From positions 175,794 through 239,793 of the forward strand of contig NZ_FNYY01000006.1 of NCBI RefSeq assembly GCF_900109145.1: a stretch of DNA of 64,000 bases, given 5' to 3'. Below, one piece after another: positions 36,335 to 45,761 of this stretch. Every line of letters starts with the position of its first letter. Position 1 is the stretch's first letter. Under the pieces are notes generated by a model, which made no database searches, was not told the origin of the DNA, and saw only the letters and a list, made by a program, of their open reading frames with translations. This stretch comes from Marinovum algicola (lineage in GTDB: Bacteria > Pseudomonadota > Alphaproteobacteria > Rhodobacterales > Rhodobacteraceae). Position numbers and translations under genes: made by a program.

Positions 36335-37174
36335 ATGACCCAGCACATCATCGACGCCCATGTCCACATCTGGGACCGCAGCCGCGGCGAGACCTTCATT
36401 GCCGAAAAGCAATTCCCCAGCCTCACCGGCAACGCCTTTCTGCCTGCCGATCTTGCCCCCGTTCTGGCCGAGACCGGGGCCGAGAGCGCGGTGCTGGTTC
36501 ACGGCCCCGCGACGGTCGAGCACGCGCTGCATTGCCTTGATCTTTGCCGCGCGCATGAAATGTTTCGCGCCGTTGTGGGCTGGGTCGATCTGCGCGATCC
36601 CGCCTGCCAGGCCCAACTTGCCCGGCAATCCGCCGATCCCGGCTTTCGCGGTGTGCGGCTCACACCGCTGCTGGATGCGGCACCCGAAGACTATCTGCGC
36701 AGCGCGGCCGCGCGCGGGGCCTGCGCGGCCTTGCAGGACAGCGGCGCGTTGATCGAGGTGCTGGCCCCGCCGCCCCTGTTTGGCGCCGTGGCGGCGCTGG
36801 CCCGGGCGCATCCGAAGCTGCCGGTCGTGGTCGCGCATTTCGGCCTGCCCGACACGGACCCCGGCCGCTTTGACGGCTGGCATCGCGCCATGGCCGGGCT
36901 GGCCGAGCTGAACAATATCCACGTCAAGGTTTCGGGCCTGCCGCTGACCGGCGATCCGGCGCAGGACGATCCGATGACCCAGCGTCATGTCGCCGCGATG
37001 ATCCGGCTTTTCGGGGCCGAGCGCCTGCTTTACGCCAGCAACTGGCCGGTCGCCACGGCCCTGGCCTCGCCGGGCTATTGGCGCCACCGGCTCGACACCG
37101 CTCTCGCCGAGCTGGATATCCCGGAGCGCGACCGACAAGCGCTCTACCACGGCACCGCCGCGCGGCTGTACTGA
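36335..37174 (+). CDS. Amidohydrolase-family lactonase (COG3618 type)
   Basis: A 279-residue TIM-barrel hydrolase of the amidohydrolase_2 family that includes L-fuconolactonase and related sugar lactonases. The N-terminal HxH metal motif is in IDAHVHIWDR (about 6-15). VVVAHFGLPD (about 165-174) and NIHVKVSGL (about 192-200) follow, and the C-terminal motif is LLYASNWPV, where many relatives have SDWP. One base separates it from the aldo/keto reductase. Expected role: opening the aldonolactone before dehydration. Substrate is inferred from context. Confidence 0.86.
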   Translation: MTQHIIDAHVHIWDRSRGETFIAEKQFPSLTGNAFLPADLAPVLAETGAESAVLVHGPATVEHALHCLDLCRAHEMFRAVVGWVDLRDPACQAQLARQSADPGFRGVRLTPLLDAAPEDYLRSAAARGACAALQDSGALIEVLAPPPLFGAVAALARAHPKLPVVVAHFGLPDTDPGRFDGWHRAMAGLAELNNIHVKVSGLPLTGDPAQDDPMTQRHVAAMIRLFGAERLLYASNWPVATALASPGYWRHRLDTALAELDIPERDRQALYHGTAARLY

Positions 37175-37328
37175 GCCGGCCTTTCCGGCGGCCTGCGGGC
37201 GCCGCCCACGGCAAACCATGCTTGATGCTGCATGCCGCACAGGTTACCCTGCGCCGCAGAGAATATCTTTCGCTGCCGGTTCAGGCGGCATTTTTAATAC
37301 AATACTCTACCGCAGGAACATCGCCTTT

Positions 37329-39743
37329 ATGATAGTTTTTCCTCTGGTCGGGAAGAGCCGACGGTTTTCCGACGCCGGTTACACCCTTCCGAAATTCCGG
37401 CTGGAGGCGTTTGGCGCCCCGATCTTCCGCCACATCGTTCAGCATTTCAACGGGCCCGGGATCAAAGACGACTTCCTGTTTATCCTCCAGGAGGATGACT
37501 TTACAGAGAATTTCATCCGCGCAGAATGCGCCAAGGCCGGGGTTGCCGAGGACCGCATCCAGGTCCACCGCGTCCCCCGGATGACCGCCGGGCAGGCGGA
37601 TACCGTCGCCCAGGGCATTCGCGCCACCGATGTTCCGGCCGACGAGCGGATCATCATATTCAACGTCGATACGATCCGGCTGAATTTCAAGCTGCCATCG
37701 GCCAAAGTCCTGAAGCCGCTGGATGGCTATCTCGAGGTCTTTCGCGGCGAAGGCGACCATTGGTCGTTTGCGGAAGTGGCCGACCCGAAAGCCTTCAAGG
37801 CCTCCGGTGCTGCCGAGGTCAAGGCCGTCGCGGAGAAGGTGCGGATTTCCGATTTCTGCTCCAACGGATTGTATTATTTCAGGACGGCGGAGCTGTTCCT
37901 CAAGCACTTTGACGAAGAAGCGAAAAACTACTCGATAGGCAACGAGCTGTTCGTGGCACCGATCTACAACCGGCTGATCAAGAACGGCCATCGCGTCGCT
38001 GCGGTTCTGGTGCCGGCTGAGGCCATGCATTTTTGCGGCACGCCGCAGGAATATGAAGCGTTCCGGGCCCAACAGAGCCCGCGCGGGATCGAGCTTGATT
38101 TTGCCTATCACATGTCGGTCCTGACCAGGATGTACACACAGGGCCGATCGCAGCCCAGGTTTACCGAGTTCTTCGATCACATCATGGCGCATCCCAGTAT
38201 CGCGCAGCAGGGCAAACTAACCGAAATCTGCCGCAACATTCTCGAGTATCACGTCGAGCATGACAGTTTCAGCCATTATACATTCGGCCTGCGCGGATTG
38301 CGCGCCGAAGCCAAGGGCTTTCGCAAGGCGACCCAAGCCCTGCGCCCGATCCTGAATGACATGTTGCAACGGGCCTATTTTGAAAACGACCGGGCCAAGG
38401 CGATGAATATTCTGGCCGGGCTTATCAACCTCTGTGAAGCGGATGCTCTGAAACGGCCGAGCGAGGCGCTCAAATTCGCGTTTGCCGATTTCTCCTTGCC
38501 CGTCCATCGCCATATCCTTCGGATCATGCGGAAATCGATCTCGCCGAGCCGCATGATCAAACATGTCGTCGATCTGGAGCAGGAGAGCCCGACGGTGGTT
38601 TTCCTGTTTTTCATCTATTGCATCACCCGGTTGCGCCCGGAGGCCGACAGGAAACCGATCCTCGCCTATATCGAACGTCACCTGGAAACGGCGCGCGAGC
38701 ATTCCAAGGGTGACGACAAGCGCCGTCAGATCCTGCGCAACATCGTGGCGCAGGACGTCGGCCAGACAAGCGCGAAGCCGCAGGTCAAGGCTGAGCGGCC
38801 GGCTGCTCCCAAGAAGCGCTTTGGCCTGAAGTCGCTGTTGCCCAGCTTCAGCAAGAAACCCGCCCTGCGCGGCGCGCTGCTGCTGAGCGGACAGATGCGG
38901 GCCGATGATTTTGCCCAGAACTTCCGCAATTCGCCGCTGTTCGACGGCATCGAGCTCACGACGTTGATTTCGACCTGGGCCAATCGGGGCACCCCGCCGG
39001 CCAACTTCGGCACCCTGCGAGGCTATGAAGAGAGAATTCGCCCGGTCATTCGCGAGGTCTGCCTGGAAAAGCAGATTTCAGGAGAAGCCTTCAACAAGAC
39101 CTATGATTTCAGCCCCTCGTCGAGAATTTCAGAGAAGGCGCTCTACGAGGCCTATGACGCGGAATGGGTCCAGATTGACCGGGAAGGTGAAACTTGCCAG
39201 AAATTCAAGCACAATCAGGAGCGCTTGTTCTACAAGCTGTTTGACGTCTACCATTCAGCAATCGAAACCGGGGAGTTTGATTTCTTTATCCGGATGCGGC
39301 CCGATCTGAGTTTCGATTTCGACCAAAGTGAACTTCGCGAGGCCATCGAAATCTGCGCCCGGCAACCGCGTGCCATATTTGTTCGACGGGCGCCGCTTTA
39401 TGACATCCATTTCCCTTTCGTTGACGACAATTTTGCCATTGCCGGACCCGAGGCGATAAAACATTATTGCGGCGTCTGGCATGAGTATGGGAAGAAATAC
39501 AAAGACTTGCCCTTCGACACTGGTTCGGGGGCAATCAATCCGCATTCGACGCTCGGGTACTCACTCATGTTGTCCGATTTGTATATCAGACCAATATTTT
39601 CCTTTCAGAACTGGCAGTACAACGCGACACGGATTTGCACGGTTGCCGAGTATATAGGTTTCTTGCGAGCCCGGTCTGGCGCCGATCCTTCGGTTGTCTC
39701 CCGTCTGGTTGACCGGCTGTCCGAGCTGGAGCCTGCACAATGA
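37329..39743 (+). CDS. Fusion protein: nucleotidyltransferase-like N-terminus, glycosyltransferase-like C-terminus
   Basis: An 804-residue protein without a named homologue I can give. I set the start at MIVFPLVGKSRRF because the fold begins there. The N-terminal 240 residues resemble sugar-nucleotidyltransferases: GKSRRFSDAGYTLPKFRLEAFG, then FNVDT at about 117 and DGYLEVF at about 135. A helical middle (about 250-520) follows, then a Lys/Ala-rich linker at about 515-540. The last 260 residues start ALLLSGQMR and have FFIRMRPDLSF and FVDDNFAIAG, reminiscent of capsule-type glycosyltransferases. GC content is visibly lower than in the flanks, suggesting transfer. The stop overlaps the HAD gene by 4 bases. 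The likely role in surface glycan synthesis is inference. Confidence 0.6.
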   Translation: MIVFPLVGKSRRFSDAGYTLPKFRLEAFGAPIFRHIVQHFNGPGIKDDFLFILQEDDFTENFIRAECAKAGVAEDRIQVHRVPRMTAGQADTVAQGIRATDVPADERIIIFNVDTIRLNFKLPSAKVLKPLDGYLEVFRGEGDHWSFAEVADPKAFKASGAAEVKAVAEKVRISDFCSNGLYYFRTAELFLKHFDEEAKNYSIGNELFVAPIYNRLIKNGHRVAAVLVPAEAMHFCGTPQEYEAFRAQQSPRGIELDFAYHMSVLTRMYTQGRSQPRFTEFFDHIMAHPSIAQQGKLTEICRNILEYHVEHDSFSHYTFGLRGLRAEAKGFRKATQALRPILNDMLQRAYFENDRAKAMNILAGLINLCEADALKRPSEALKFAFADFSLPVHRHILRIMRKSISPSRMIKHVVDLEQESPTVVFLFFIYCITRLRPEADRKPILAYIERHLETAREHSKGDDKRRQILRNIVAQDVGQTSAKPQVKAERPAAPKKRFGLKSLLPSFSKKPALRGALLLSGQMRADDFAQNFRNSPLFDGIELTTLISTWANRGTPPANFGTLRGYEERIRPVIREVCLEKQISGEAFNKTYDFSPSSRISEKALYEAYDAEWVQIDREGETCQKFKHNQERLFYKLFDVYHSAIETGEFDFFIRMRPDLSFDFDQSELREAIEICARQPRAIFVRRAPLYDIHFPFVDDNFAIAGPEAIKHYCGVWHEYGKKYKDLPFDTGSGAINPHSTLGYSLMLSDLYIRPIFSFQNWQYNATRICTVAEYIGFLRARSGADPSVVSRLVDRLSELEPAQ

Positions 39744-40135
39744 AACCCAATTCGCCCAGGCTTGTTATCGATCTCGACAATACGCTCACGATCGACGGGC
39801 CCGAGGACTACTCGACCAAGCGGCCCAATGTGAGCGCCATCGATACCCTTCGCAAGTACCGCAATGACGGTTTCACCATCGCGATCCATACCTCGCGGAA
39901 CATGCGAACCTATGAAAGCAGTGTCGGGGCGATCACCGCCAATACGGTGCCGATTGTCATTGACTGGCTCAAGAAACACGATGTTCCCTATGACGAAATT
40001 TGGGTCGGCAAACCCTGGTGCGGCGACAATGGGTTCTACGTCGATGACCGGGCGATCCGCCCGAGCGAATTCTGCAACCTGTCACGGCAGGAAATCGAAG
40101 ACCTTCTGAAACGGGAAATGCAGCGCGATGACTAG
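39740..40135 (+). CDS. HAD-family phosphatase of capsule-cluster type
   Basis: A compact 131-residue haloacid dehalogenase-fold protein. The nucleophile motif is VIDLDNTLT (Asp11, Asp13), then IAIHTSRNMRTYES, and the C-terminal acidic motif lies in FYVDDRAIRPSEF with a preceding GKPWCGDNG. It is close to the small phosphatases found in polysaccharide clusters that dephosphorylate a sugar phosphate before nucleotide activation. It overlaps both neighbours (4 and 8 bases), so the three genes form one translational unit. Confidence 0.82.
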   Translation: MKPNSPRLVIDLDNTLTIDGPEDYSTKRPNVSAIDTLRKYRNDGFTIAIHTSRNMRTYESSVGAITANTVPIVIDWLKKHDVPYDEIWVGKPWCGDNGFYVDDRAIRPSEFCNLSRQEIEDLLKREMQRDD

Positions 40136-41780
40136 GGTTCCGACCGCAGTTATCATGTCGGGCGATTACAGCGGCGAAGATATCTGCGCGGAGTTCGGGA
40201 AATTGCCGCCGGCCTTTTTGCCGGTTGGCACGCGGCGGCTGTATGAGCATCAGTTCAAGGAGCTGACCCGGTTTACCGAGGAAATCGTGCTGGCGATTCC
40301 GGCTGATTTCGAGCTGGACCTGGCCGACCAGGAACGGCTGGAACGCGAAGACGTCAGAATACTGCGGGTTCCCATCGGATTGTCGCTGGGAAACGCGGTC
40401 TATTTCATTTTCGAAGTCCTGCAATTGACCTCCGAGGTCATGATCCTGCTGGGCGACACCTTGATGCGGTTTCAGGATAATCCGGCTGCGGACACGGTTT
40501 CGGTTTTCGATACCACCGATTTCTACAAATGGTCCGAAATCGTCGAGGCGCAGGACGGAGTTCTGAGCTTGCGCAAGGGGTTTGGCGACGGCAATTCGCC
40601 CCGCACCGTGGCCTCCGGGTTCTATTTCCTTTCCGACGCGCAGAAATTTCGCGATGAAGTCTGCAAGGGCGTCGATTTCGATGCCGCGATTTCGACCTAT
40701 TCAAAGAGTCGGCCGGTGGCTCTGAAGCGGGACGAGTGGCTGGATTTTGGCCATATCAATACCTTCTACAACTCACGCAAACAGATGCTGGTGGCGCGGT
40801 ATTTTAACTCTCTGGAATGTGACGGCCCGGTGTTGACCAAGGGCGGGCAGGATCAGGCAAAGCTTCGCGCCGAGGCGCGCTGGTTCGAGTCGCTGCACGA
40901 TGAAATGCGTGTCTTTGCGCCGGCCTATCTCGGCAACAACGGCACCTCCGATGGGTTTTCCTACAATCTTGAATACCTGCACAATCCGACATTGGCCGAG
41001 CTTCACGTCTTTGCGCGCCTACCGAGATTTCAGTGGAGCACGATCGGCCGCCAATGCGAAGTGTTCCTTGACCGATGCAACGCCTTTTCGCTGACGTCCA
41101 CGGATCGCGCCATGGGGAACCGTGCGTCGGACTGGTTTCAACGGCTGATCGTTGACAAGTCCCTGGATCGGGTCGAGGCCTTTGGCCGGCAGGCGGATTT
41201 TGATATCGATGCCGAAATCATGCTGAACGGGCGCCGCTATCCATCGCTGATGCGGTTTGCCGAGGGGCTGATTGACGGCATTCGCCCGTCTACGCCACAG
41301 GACATGAGTTTCTGGCATGGCGATTTCTTCTTCGGCAATATCCTGTTCGACCTGCGGTCCAGCAAGCTGAAGGCAATCGATCCCAGAGGTATTCCCGATG
41401 CAGCCGAAAAGGTCGCGATCGGCGATTGGCGCTACGATATGGCCAAGCTCTGCCATTCCGTCTTTGGCTGCTACGATTTGATCCTGTCGGATCGCATGTC
41501 CTTCGAGCGGCGAGGACCAAGCGATTTTGCGCTCGAGGTTCATCAGGAAAGTTCGGTTCAGGCGGTGCAGGATGAATTCCGCCCGCTGCGCATCCGGGGG
41601 CAGGATCTGCTGTCCGAGGAAATCATCCCGATGACCGCGCTGCTGTTTGTAGCGATGCTGCCGCTGCACGCCGAGGATCCGAGACGGCAATTTGCCCTGC
41701 TCGCCAATGCCTATCGGTTTTTCGACGAATATTCGGCCGGATACGGTGCCCCAAGACGTGAAAAGGCCCGCACCGGCTGA
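40128..41780 (+). CDS. Fusion protein: nucleotidyltransferase-like domain plus APH/choline-kinase-like domain
   Basis: A 550-residue protein. Residues 1-230 look like a nucleotidyltransferase: EFGKLPPAFLPVGTRRLYEHQF, ILLGDTLM at about 104-111 and DFGHINTFYNS near 205-215. Residues about 235-530 form an aminoglycoside phosphotransferase-like kinase with the catalytic loop WHGDFFFGNIL (His397, Asp399) and the metal site IDPRG (Asp418). Fused kinase plus nucleotidyltransferase is a known way to make an activated donor such as a CDP- or NDP-linked group for surface decoration. The first motif lacks the classic GxGTRL, so activity of that half is uncertain. It ends inside the loop of a terminator hairpin. 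Confidence 0.7.
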   Translation: MTRVPTAVIMSGDYSGEDICAEFGKLPPAFLPVGTRRLYEHQFKELTRFTEEIVLAIPADFELDLADQERLEREDVRILRVPIGLSLGNAVYFIFEVLQLTSEVMILLGDTLMRFQDNPAADTVSVFDTTDFYKWSEIVEAQDGVLSLRKGFGDGNSPRTVASGFYFLSDAQKFRDEVCKGVDFDAAISTYSKSRPVALKRDEWLDFGHINTFYNSRKQMLVARYFNSLECDGPVLTKGGQDQAKLRAEARWFESLHDEMRVFAPAYLGNNGTSDGFSYNLEYLHNPTLAELHVFARLPRFQWSTIGRQCEVFLDRCNAFSLTSTDRAMGNRASDWFQRLIVDKSLDRVEAFGRQADFDIDAEIMLNGRRYPSLMRFAEGLIDGIRPSTPQDMSFWHGDFFFGNILFDLRSSKLKAIDPRGIPDAAEKVAIGDWRYDMAKLCHSVFGCYDLILSDRMSFERRGPSDFALEVHQESSVQAVQDEFRPLRIRGQDLLSEEIIPMTALLFVAMLPLHAEDPRRQFALLANAYRFFDEYSAGYGAPRREKARTG

Positions 41781-41796
41781 TGCCAGGCGGGCCCTT
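41763..41796. terminator. Bidirectional terminator between the glycan cassette and ask
   Basis: Inverted repeat GGCCCGC (41765-41771) with GCGGGCC (41787-41793), preceded by AAAA and followed by CTT, so it has A/T-rich tails on both strands. The stop codon of the upstream kinase-fusion gene lies in the loop, and the convergent ask gene ends 19 bases further. The position fits termination of both transcripts. Confidence 0.65.
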
Positions 41797-41814
41797 GGCT
41801 GCTCATTGGATGGC

Positions 41815-43239
41815 TCAGGCGACGCGGGCGAGCTTTGGCGCGCGTTGCTCTACCAGTGCGCCATGCAGCGCGGCAATGGCCGGCTTCAGCGCGTCACGCT
41901 CGAGGATGAACTGAACATCCACGTTGCGCGGGCCCTGGCTGGCGCCGATCGCTTCGAGATCGGCCGCGGCGATGGCCTGAAGGCCACGGGTCAGCACCGA
42001 GAGCCCCGACAGATCGCCGCCGATCACCGCTGCCATGGCGATGGCACGCGACGAAACGTCGGCGGAGGGGTAGTGCTTGGCCAGATCCCGCTCGACCCGG
42101 CGCAGCACCTTCATCGAGGTGTCCACGTAGTGGGTGATCGTATTGGCGTTCGACACTTTCGAGACGATCCGCACGTTGTGCCGGGTCAGCACCTCGAGGA
42201 TGGTCGAATCGTAGCCCTTCACGCCGACCATGTCCTGTTCGAACACCTCCAGCGCAAAGAGATCGAGGCCGGTGACAATCTCGACCGCTGCCTCTTCCGC
42301 CGGCTGATCGTCGATCAGCGTGCCGGGGTCGGCCGGCTCGAAGGCATTGGTCACGCGCAGCGGCACCGCCGCCTGGCGCAGGGTCTTGGCGGCCTTCGGG
42401 TGGATCGCCTCCATCCCGAGGTTCGACAGCTGATCGGCCACGTCATAGTTGGTCCGGCCCAGCTTCTTGACGGCATCGGCGCCGACAAGCTTGGGATCGG
42501 CCGACGAGAGGTGGAATTCCTTGTGGATGATCGCTTCCCGGGCGCCGGTCAGCGCCGCCAGACGCGAGAATGTCACCTCGGAATAGCCGCGGTCGAATTC
42601 GCCCATCAGGCCCTCGGAGCATTGCGCATAGCCGGTGACGATCGGCATCTCGGTCTCGAGATCCACACCCTTCATTGCGCCGGTGATGCGCTCTTCCAGG
42701 GTCAGGTCACCTTCGTCACACCAGCCGGAGAGGTCGATGAACCGTGCGTTCACCCCGGCCCGCTGCAACATCAGAGATGTGACAAAGGCCGAATGCGACT
42801 CGCCCAGACCGGCCAGCAGCTCGCGGGTCTGCCCCATGTTCTGGGACAGGCGGAAGTGGCCGTAGGAACACAGCCGTTGCAGGTCGATCAGGCAGTTGCG
42901 GGCGCCCAGCAGACGGTCGTTCACAAAGGCATCGGCGCGCTCGATGTCGGCCGGATTCTCCAGCACGCGGGTATGCGCCATCTTCATCGCCTCGGCGACG
43001 CGATCCAGCCGGTCATGCCAGCCGTGATCGTTGTCGTCGCTGGCAAAGGCTGCATAGGCGCCGGGCTCGCCGGTCTTCTTGTGCTCGAGCAGCAGGTTGG
43101 TGATGCCGCCGAAGGCCGAGACCACGAAGATCCGGCCATAAAGGTCCGCCGGCTTGCGGTCGCCGACGATCAGCGTGTCGCGCAGCTCGTCGATGCGGTC
43201 CATGGACGTCCCGCCGATTTTTTCGACTGTATGGGACAT
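41815..43239 (-). CDS. ask: Aspartate kinase of the ectoine operon (Ask_Ect)
   Basis: Phosphorylates L-aspartate, the first step towards aspartate semialdehyde and ectoine. The protein has 474 residues. It begins MSHTVEKIGGTSMDRIDEL (KIGGTS in place of the usual KFGGTS), has VVSAFGGITNLLLEHK (about 39-54) and the GYAQCSEGLMGEFDRGYSEVTFSRLAALTGA segment with FDRGYSE typical of ectoine-associated kinases (about 205-235). C-terminal ACT-type domains include SNANTITHYVD. It is specialised to the ectoine pathway, which lets the cell avoid normal feedback inhibition; that is known for the family, not shown here. It is last in the operon, one base after ectC. Confidence 0.93.
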   Translation of the reverse strand: MSHTVEKIGGTSMDRIDELRDTLIVGDRKPADLYGRIFVVSAFGGITNLLLEHKKTGEPGAYAAFASDDNDHGWHDRLDRVAEAMKMAHTRVLENPADIERADAFVNDRLLGARNCLIDLQRLCSYGHFRLSQNMGQTRELLAGLGESHSAFVTSLMLQRAGVNARFIDLSGWCDEGDLTLEERITGAMKGVDLETEMPIVTGYAQCSEGLMGEFDRGYSEVTFSRLAALTGAREAIIHKEFHLSSADPKLVGADAVKKLGRTNYDVADQLSNLGMEAIHPKAAKTLRQAAVPLRVTNAFEPADPGTLIDDQPAEEAAVEIVTGLDLFALEVFEQDMVGVKGYDSTILEVLTRHNVRIVSKVSNANTITHYVDTSMKVLRRVERDLAKHYPSADVSSRAIAMAAVIGGDLSGLSVLTRGLQAIAAADLEAIGASQGPRNVDVQFILERDALKPAIAALHGALVEQRAPKLARVA

Positions 43240-43240
43240 G

Positions 43241-43636
43241 TCAAGCTACCTCGGCTGCCGCATAGGACCCGTCTTCGCGGTGTACTTCCGTCCCGGTGAC
43301 GGGCGGATTGAAGACGCAGGCCATGACAAGCTCTTCTTCGGCGCGCAGGACGTGCCGGTCATGTTCATTCAGCGCATACATGACGCCGGGGGTGATCTCG
43401 TGGGTCTCGCCGGTGGCGAGATCGGTGATCGAGCCCTTGCCTTTCATGCAATAGACGCTTTCGAAGTGGTTCTTGTACTCGAAGGTGTGTTCCGAGCCGC
43501 CTTCGAGGAAGGTGATATGGAAGGAAAAGCCCATACCATCATCCGCCAGCAGCATCCGGACCGACGTCCATTGCGCGTCGGACACCACGCGATCCCGCTC
43601 GGAATCGACGATCTTGTTGAAGTCTCTCACGATCAT
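43241..43636 (-). CDS. ectC: L-ectoine synthase EctC
   Basis: Cupin-fold cyclase that converts N-gamma-acetyl-L-2,4-diaminobutyrate to ectoine. The 131-residue length is normal. It starts [20 protein letters not shown] and has [23 protein letters not shown], the metal-binding cupin motif around [40 protein letters not shown] and [19 protein letters not shown]. All are diagnostic. It lies five bases after ectB. Confidence 0.98.
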   Translation of the reverse strand: MIVRDFNKIVDSERDRVVSDAQWTSVRMLLADDGMGFSFHITFLEGGSEHTFEYKNHFESVYCMKGKGSITDLATGETHEITPGVMYALNEHDRHVLRAEEELVMACVFNPPVTGTEVHREDGSYAAAEVA

Positions 43637-43641
43637 GTCGG

Positions 43642-44934
43642 TTACTCCGCTGCGATTGCTGTTTTCTCGGAAATCACGGTCTCGGCCGCCGAAAGCAGGA
43701 TCTCGAAGCCCTTCTCCAGCAGCGCGACCGGGGTGGTCAGCGGCGCAAGGATCTTGACCACCTGGTCCTCGCTGCCCGAGGTCTCGACCACGAGGCCGTT
43801 CTCATAGGCCTTGGCGCAGATCTCGCCGGCGAGCTCGCCCGAACCGACGTCGACGCCCTGCATCAGACCGCGGCCCTTCATCTTGGAGCCCTCGACCATA
43901 TTTGCCAGCTCGGTCAGCTTGCCATGGATCAGCTCGGCCTTGTCGGCCAGCTCTTTCTGGAACGCATCATCGGCCCAGAATTTCTCGATCGCGACGCGCG
44001 CGGTGACAAAGGCGTGGGTGTTGCCGCGGAAGGTGCCGTTGTGCTCGGCCGGGCCGAACACGTCATGCTCGGGGCGCACCAGAAGCATCGCCATCGGCAG
44101 GCCGAAGCCCGAGAGCGATTTCGCCATGGTCACGATATCCGGCGTCACACCCATCTCTTCGAAGGAGAAGAAAGTGCCGCAGCGGCCGCAGCCGGCCTGG
44201 ATGTCATCGATGATCAGAAGCGCGCCGTGGTCTTTGGCCAGCTTGGCGATGCGCTGCACCCATTCGGTGCTGGCGGCGTTCAATCCGCCTTCGCCCTGCA
44301 CGGTCTCGAGGATGATCGCGGCGGGCGCGTCGACGCCGCCGGATTTGTCGCTCAGCATCGCCTCGAGGAAATCGGCGGTGTCGGTGGCACCGGCGAAATA
44401 GCCGTCATAGGGCATCCGCGTCACACCGGAGAGCGCCATGCCGGCGCCGCCACGGTGATAGCCGTTGCCGGTCGCGGCCAGCGCGCCGTTGGTCACGCCG
44501 TGAAAGCCGTTGGTGAAGGCGATGACATTAGTGCGGCCGGTAACCTTGCGGGCGATCTTCATCGCCGCCTCGACGGCATTGGCGCCGGTCGGTCCGGTGA
44601 ACATCACCCGGTGATCCATGCCGCGCGGCTCGAGAATGTGCCGGTCGAAGGCCTCGAGAAAGGCGGCCTTGGTGTCGGTGTGCAGGTCGAGACCATGGGC
44701 AATGCCGTCGGCGCTGATGTGATCGATCAGCGCGGCCTTCATGTCCGGGTCGTTGTGGCCGTAGTTCAGCGAGGAACAGCCGGCGAGAAAGTCGATGTAG
44801 CTCTGGCCGTCGTCCGCCGTCAGCTCGGAACCGCTCGCCTTGGTAAAGACGGCGGGCATGCTGCGGCAATAGGAGCGGGCGGCACTCTCGCGACGTTCAA
44901 AGATATCGCGGGTTTCTGTCATGTCCTTGGGCAT
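43642..44934 (-). CDS. ectB: Diaminobutyrate-2-oxoglutarate transaminase EctB
   Basis: PLP-dependent class III aminotransferase, 430 residues, making L-2,4-diaminobutyrate from aspartate semialdehyde. Typical segments: [97 protein letters not shown] and the PLP-lysine in [13 protein letters not shown]. The N-terminal MPKDMTE repeats that of EctA; the ATG is supported by AAGGAT five bases before it. The fold proper starts at about residue 9 (IFERR), so the internal Met5 could also serve as a start. Confidence 0.98.
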   Translation of the reverse strand: MPKDMTETRDIFERRESAARSYCRSMPAVFTKASGSELTADDGQSYIDFLAGCSSLNYGHNDPDMKAALIDHISADGIAHGLDLHTDTKAAFLEAFDRHILEPRGMDHRVMFTGPTGANAVEAAMKIARKVTGRTNVIAFTNGFHGVTNGALAATGNGYHRGGAGMALSGVTRMPYDGYFAGATDTADFLEAMLSDKSGGVDAPAAIILETVQGEGGLNAASTEWVQRIAKLAKDHGALLIIDDIQAGCGRCGTFFSFEEMGVTPDIVTMAKSLSGFGLPMAMLLVRPEHDVFGPAEHNGTFRGNTHAFVTARVAIEKFWADDAFQKELADKAELIHGKLTELANMVEGSKMKGRGLMQGVDVGSGELAGEICAKAYENGLVVETSGSEDQVVKILAPLTTPVALLEKGFEILLSAAETVISEKTAIAAE

Positions 44935-44988
44935 GAGGTATCCTTTCGCACTTGGTGCGTTGAAAATTTCTGGAATCCGGGGGTGAGT

Positions 44989-45522
44989 TCAGGCAGCGCG
45001 TGCCAGCATTTCGGGCGCCGGAAGGCTGATCGTCACCATATGCTCGGTGTCGTGATGCCCGTCGAAATGCGCATCGCGTTCGAAATGCGGCTCATCTGCC
45101 AGTTCGCCGCCGATTTCGCGGGCAAAGCTCCGAAAGAGCCCCCAGGATGCGGCGTTGTCCTTGGTGATCGTGGTCTTGAGATGGTCGGCGCCGTCGCAGG
45201 CGTCGCGCTGGATCAGTTCCAGCAGCATCTTCTTGCCGAGGCCGAGGCCACGCGCTTGTGCGCTGACCGCCACCTGCCAGACAAAGAATTCGTCCTTCGA
45301 CGGGATCATGTGGCCGGAGATCCAGCCGACGATCTCGCCGTCAAGCTCCGCCACCACGCAGGTATCGCGGAAATGATCGGCCTGGATCAGGTTCGCATAC
45401 ATGGAATTTTCGTCGAGCGGCTTGCAACTTTTGACAAGCGCCCAGATGTCGGCTCCGTCCGTCGCATCGGGTTTGCGCAAACGGAGCTTACGCGTTCGGG
45501 GTTCGGTCATGTCTTTCGGCAT
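44989..45522 (-). CDS. ectA: L-2,4-diaminobutyrate acetyltransferase EctA
   Basis: GNAT-fold acetyltransferase of 177 residues that acetylates diaminobutyrate for ectoine synthesis. Family signs are LRLRKPDATDGADIWALVKSC, LDENSMYANLI, CVVAELDGEIVGWISGHM, the acetyl-CoA loop QARGLGLGKKML (about 90-101) and TTITKDNAASWGLFRSFA. It is the first gene of ectABC-ask, 25 bases or so after a good promoter. No ectD (ectoine hydroxylase) is present in the window. Confidence 0.97.
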   Translation of the reverse strand: MPKDMTEPRTRKLRLRKPDATDGADIWALVKSCKPLDENSMYANLIQADHFRDTCVVAELDGEIVGWISGHMIPSKDEFFVWQVAVSAQARGLGLGKKMLLELIQRDACDGADHLKTTITKDNAASWGLFRSFAREIGGELADEPHFERDAHFDGHHDTEHMVTISLPAPEMLARAA

Positions 45523-45554
45523 CTGGCTTTACGCTCCCTGATCGTTCGAGGCTT

Positions 45555-45583
45555 TAAATAGCGCCAGAGTGCCGAAACTTCAA
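45555..45583 (-). promoter_or_regulatory. Promoter of the ectABC-ask operon
   Basis: Read leftward, TTGAAG (complement of 45578-45583) and TATTTA (complement of 45555-45560) are separated by exactly 17 bases, a good sigma-70-like match. Transcription would start about 25 bases before the ectA ATG. The 239-base ectA-ectR region also holds AT-rich sequence and TTGACT at 45673-45678 on the other strand, a possible -35 for ectR. An imperfect repeat, TTTCTTCG with CGAAAGAA (about 45684-45708), may be a regulator site. Confidence 0.65.
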
Positions 45584-45761
45584 CATGCGAAGTAGATTTA
45601 TCTCGCTTTCCGGCGCTAATAGCGGCATTTGAGGCAAGAATGCGCCATAATTGGAAAGACTATCGAAGCAGCTTGACTCAGGCTTTCTTCGCTCTGTGAA
45701 CGAAAGAATGTAGATAGTTTGATGATTGAAGCGTCAACCCGCTTCATGCGACACTGGGCGC

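Noticed and set aside
36335..37174. Inactive lactonase because SNWP replaces SDWP
   Set aside because: Several relatives in this hydrolase group have Asn at this place, so the change alone does not show loss of function.
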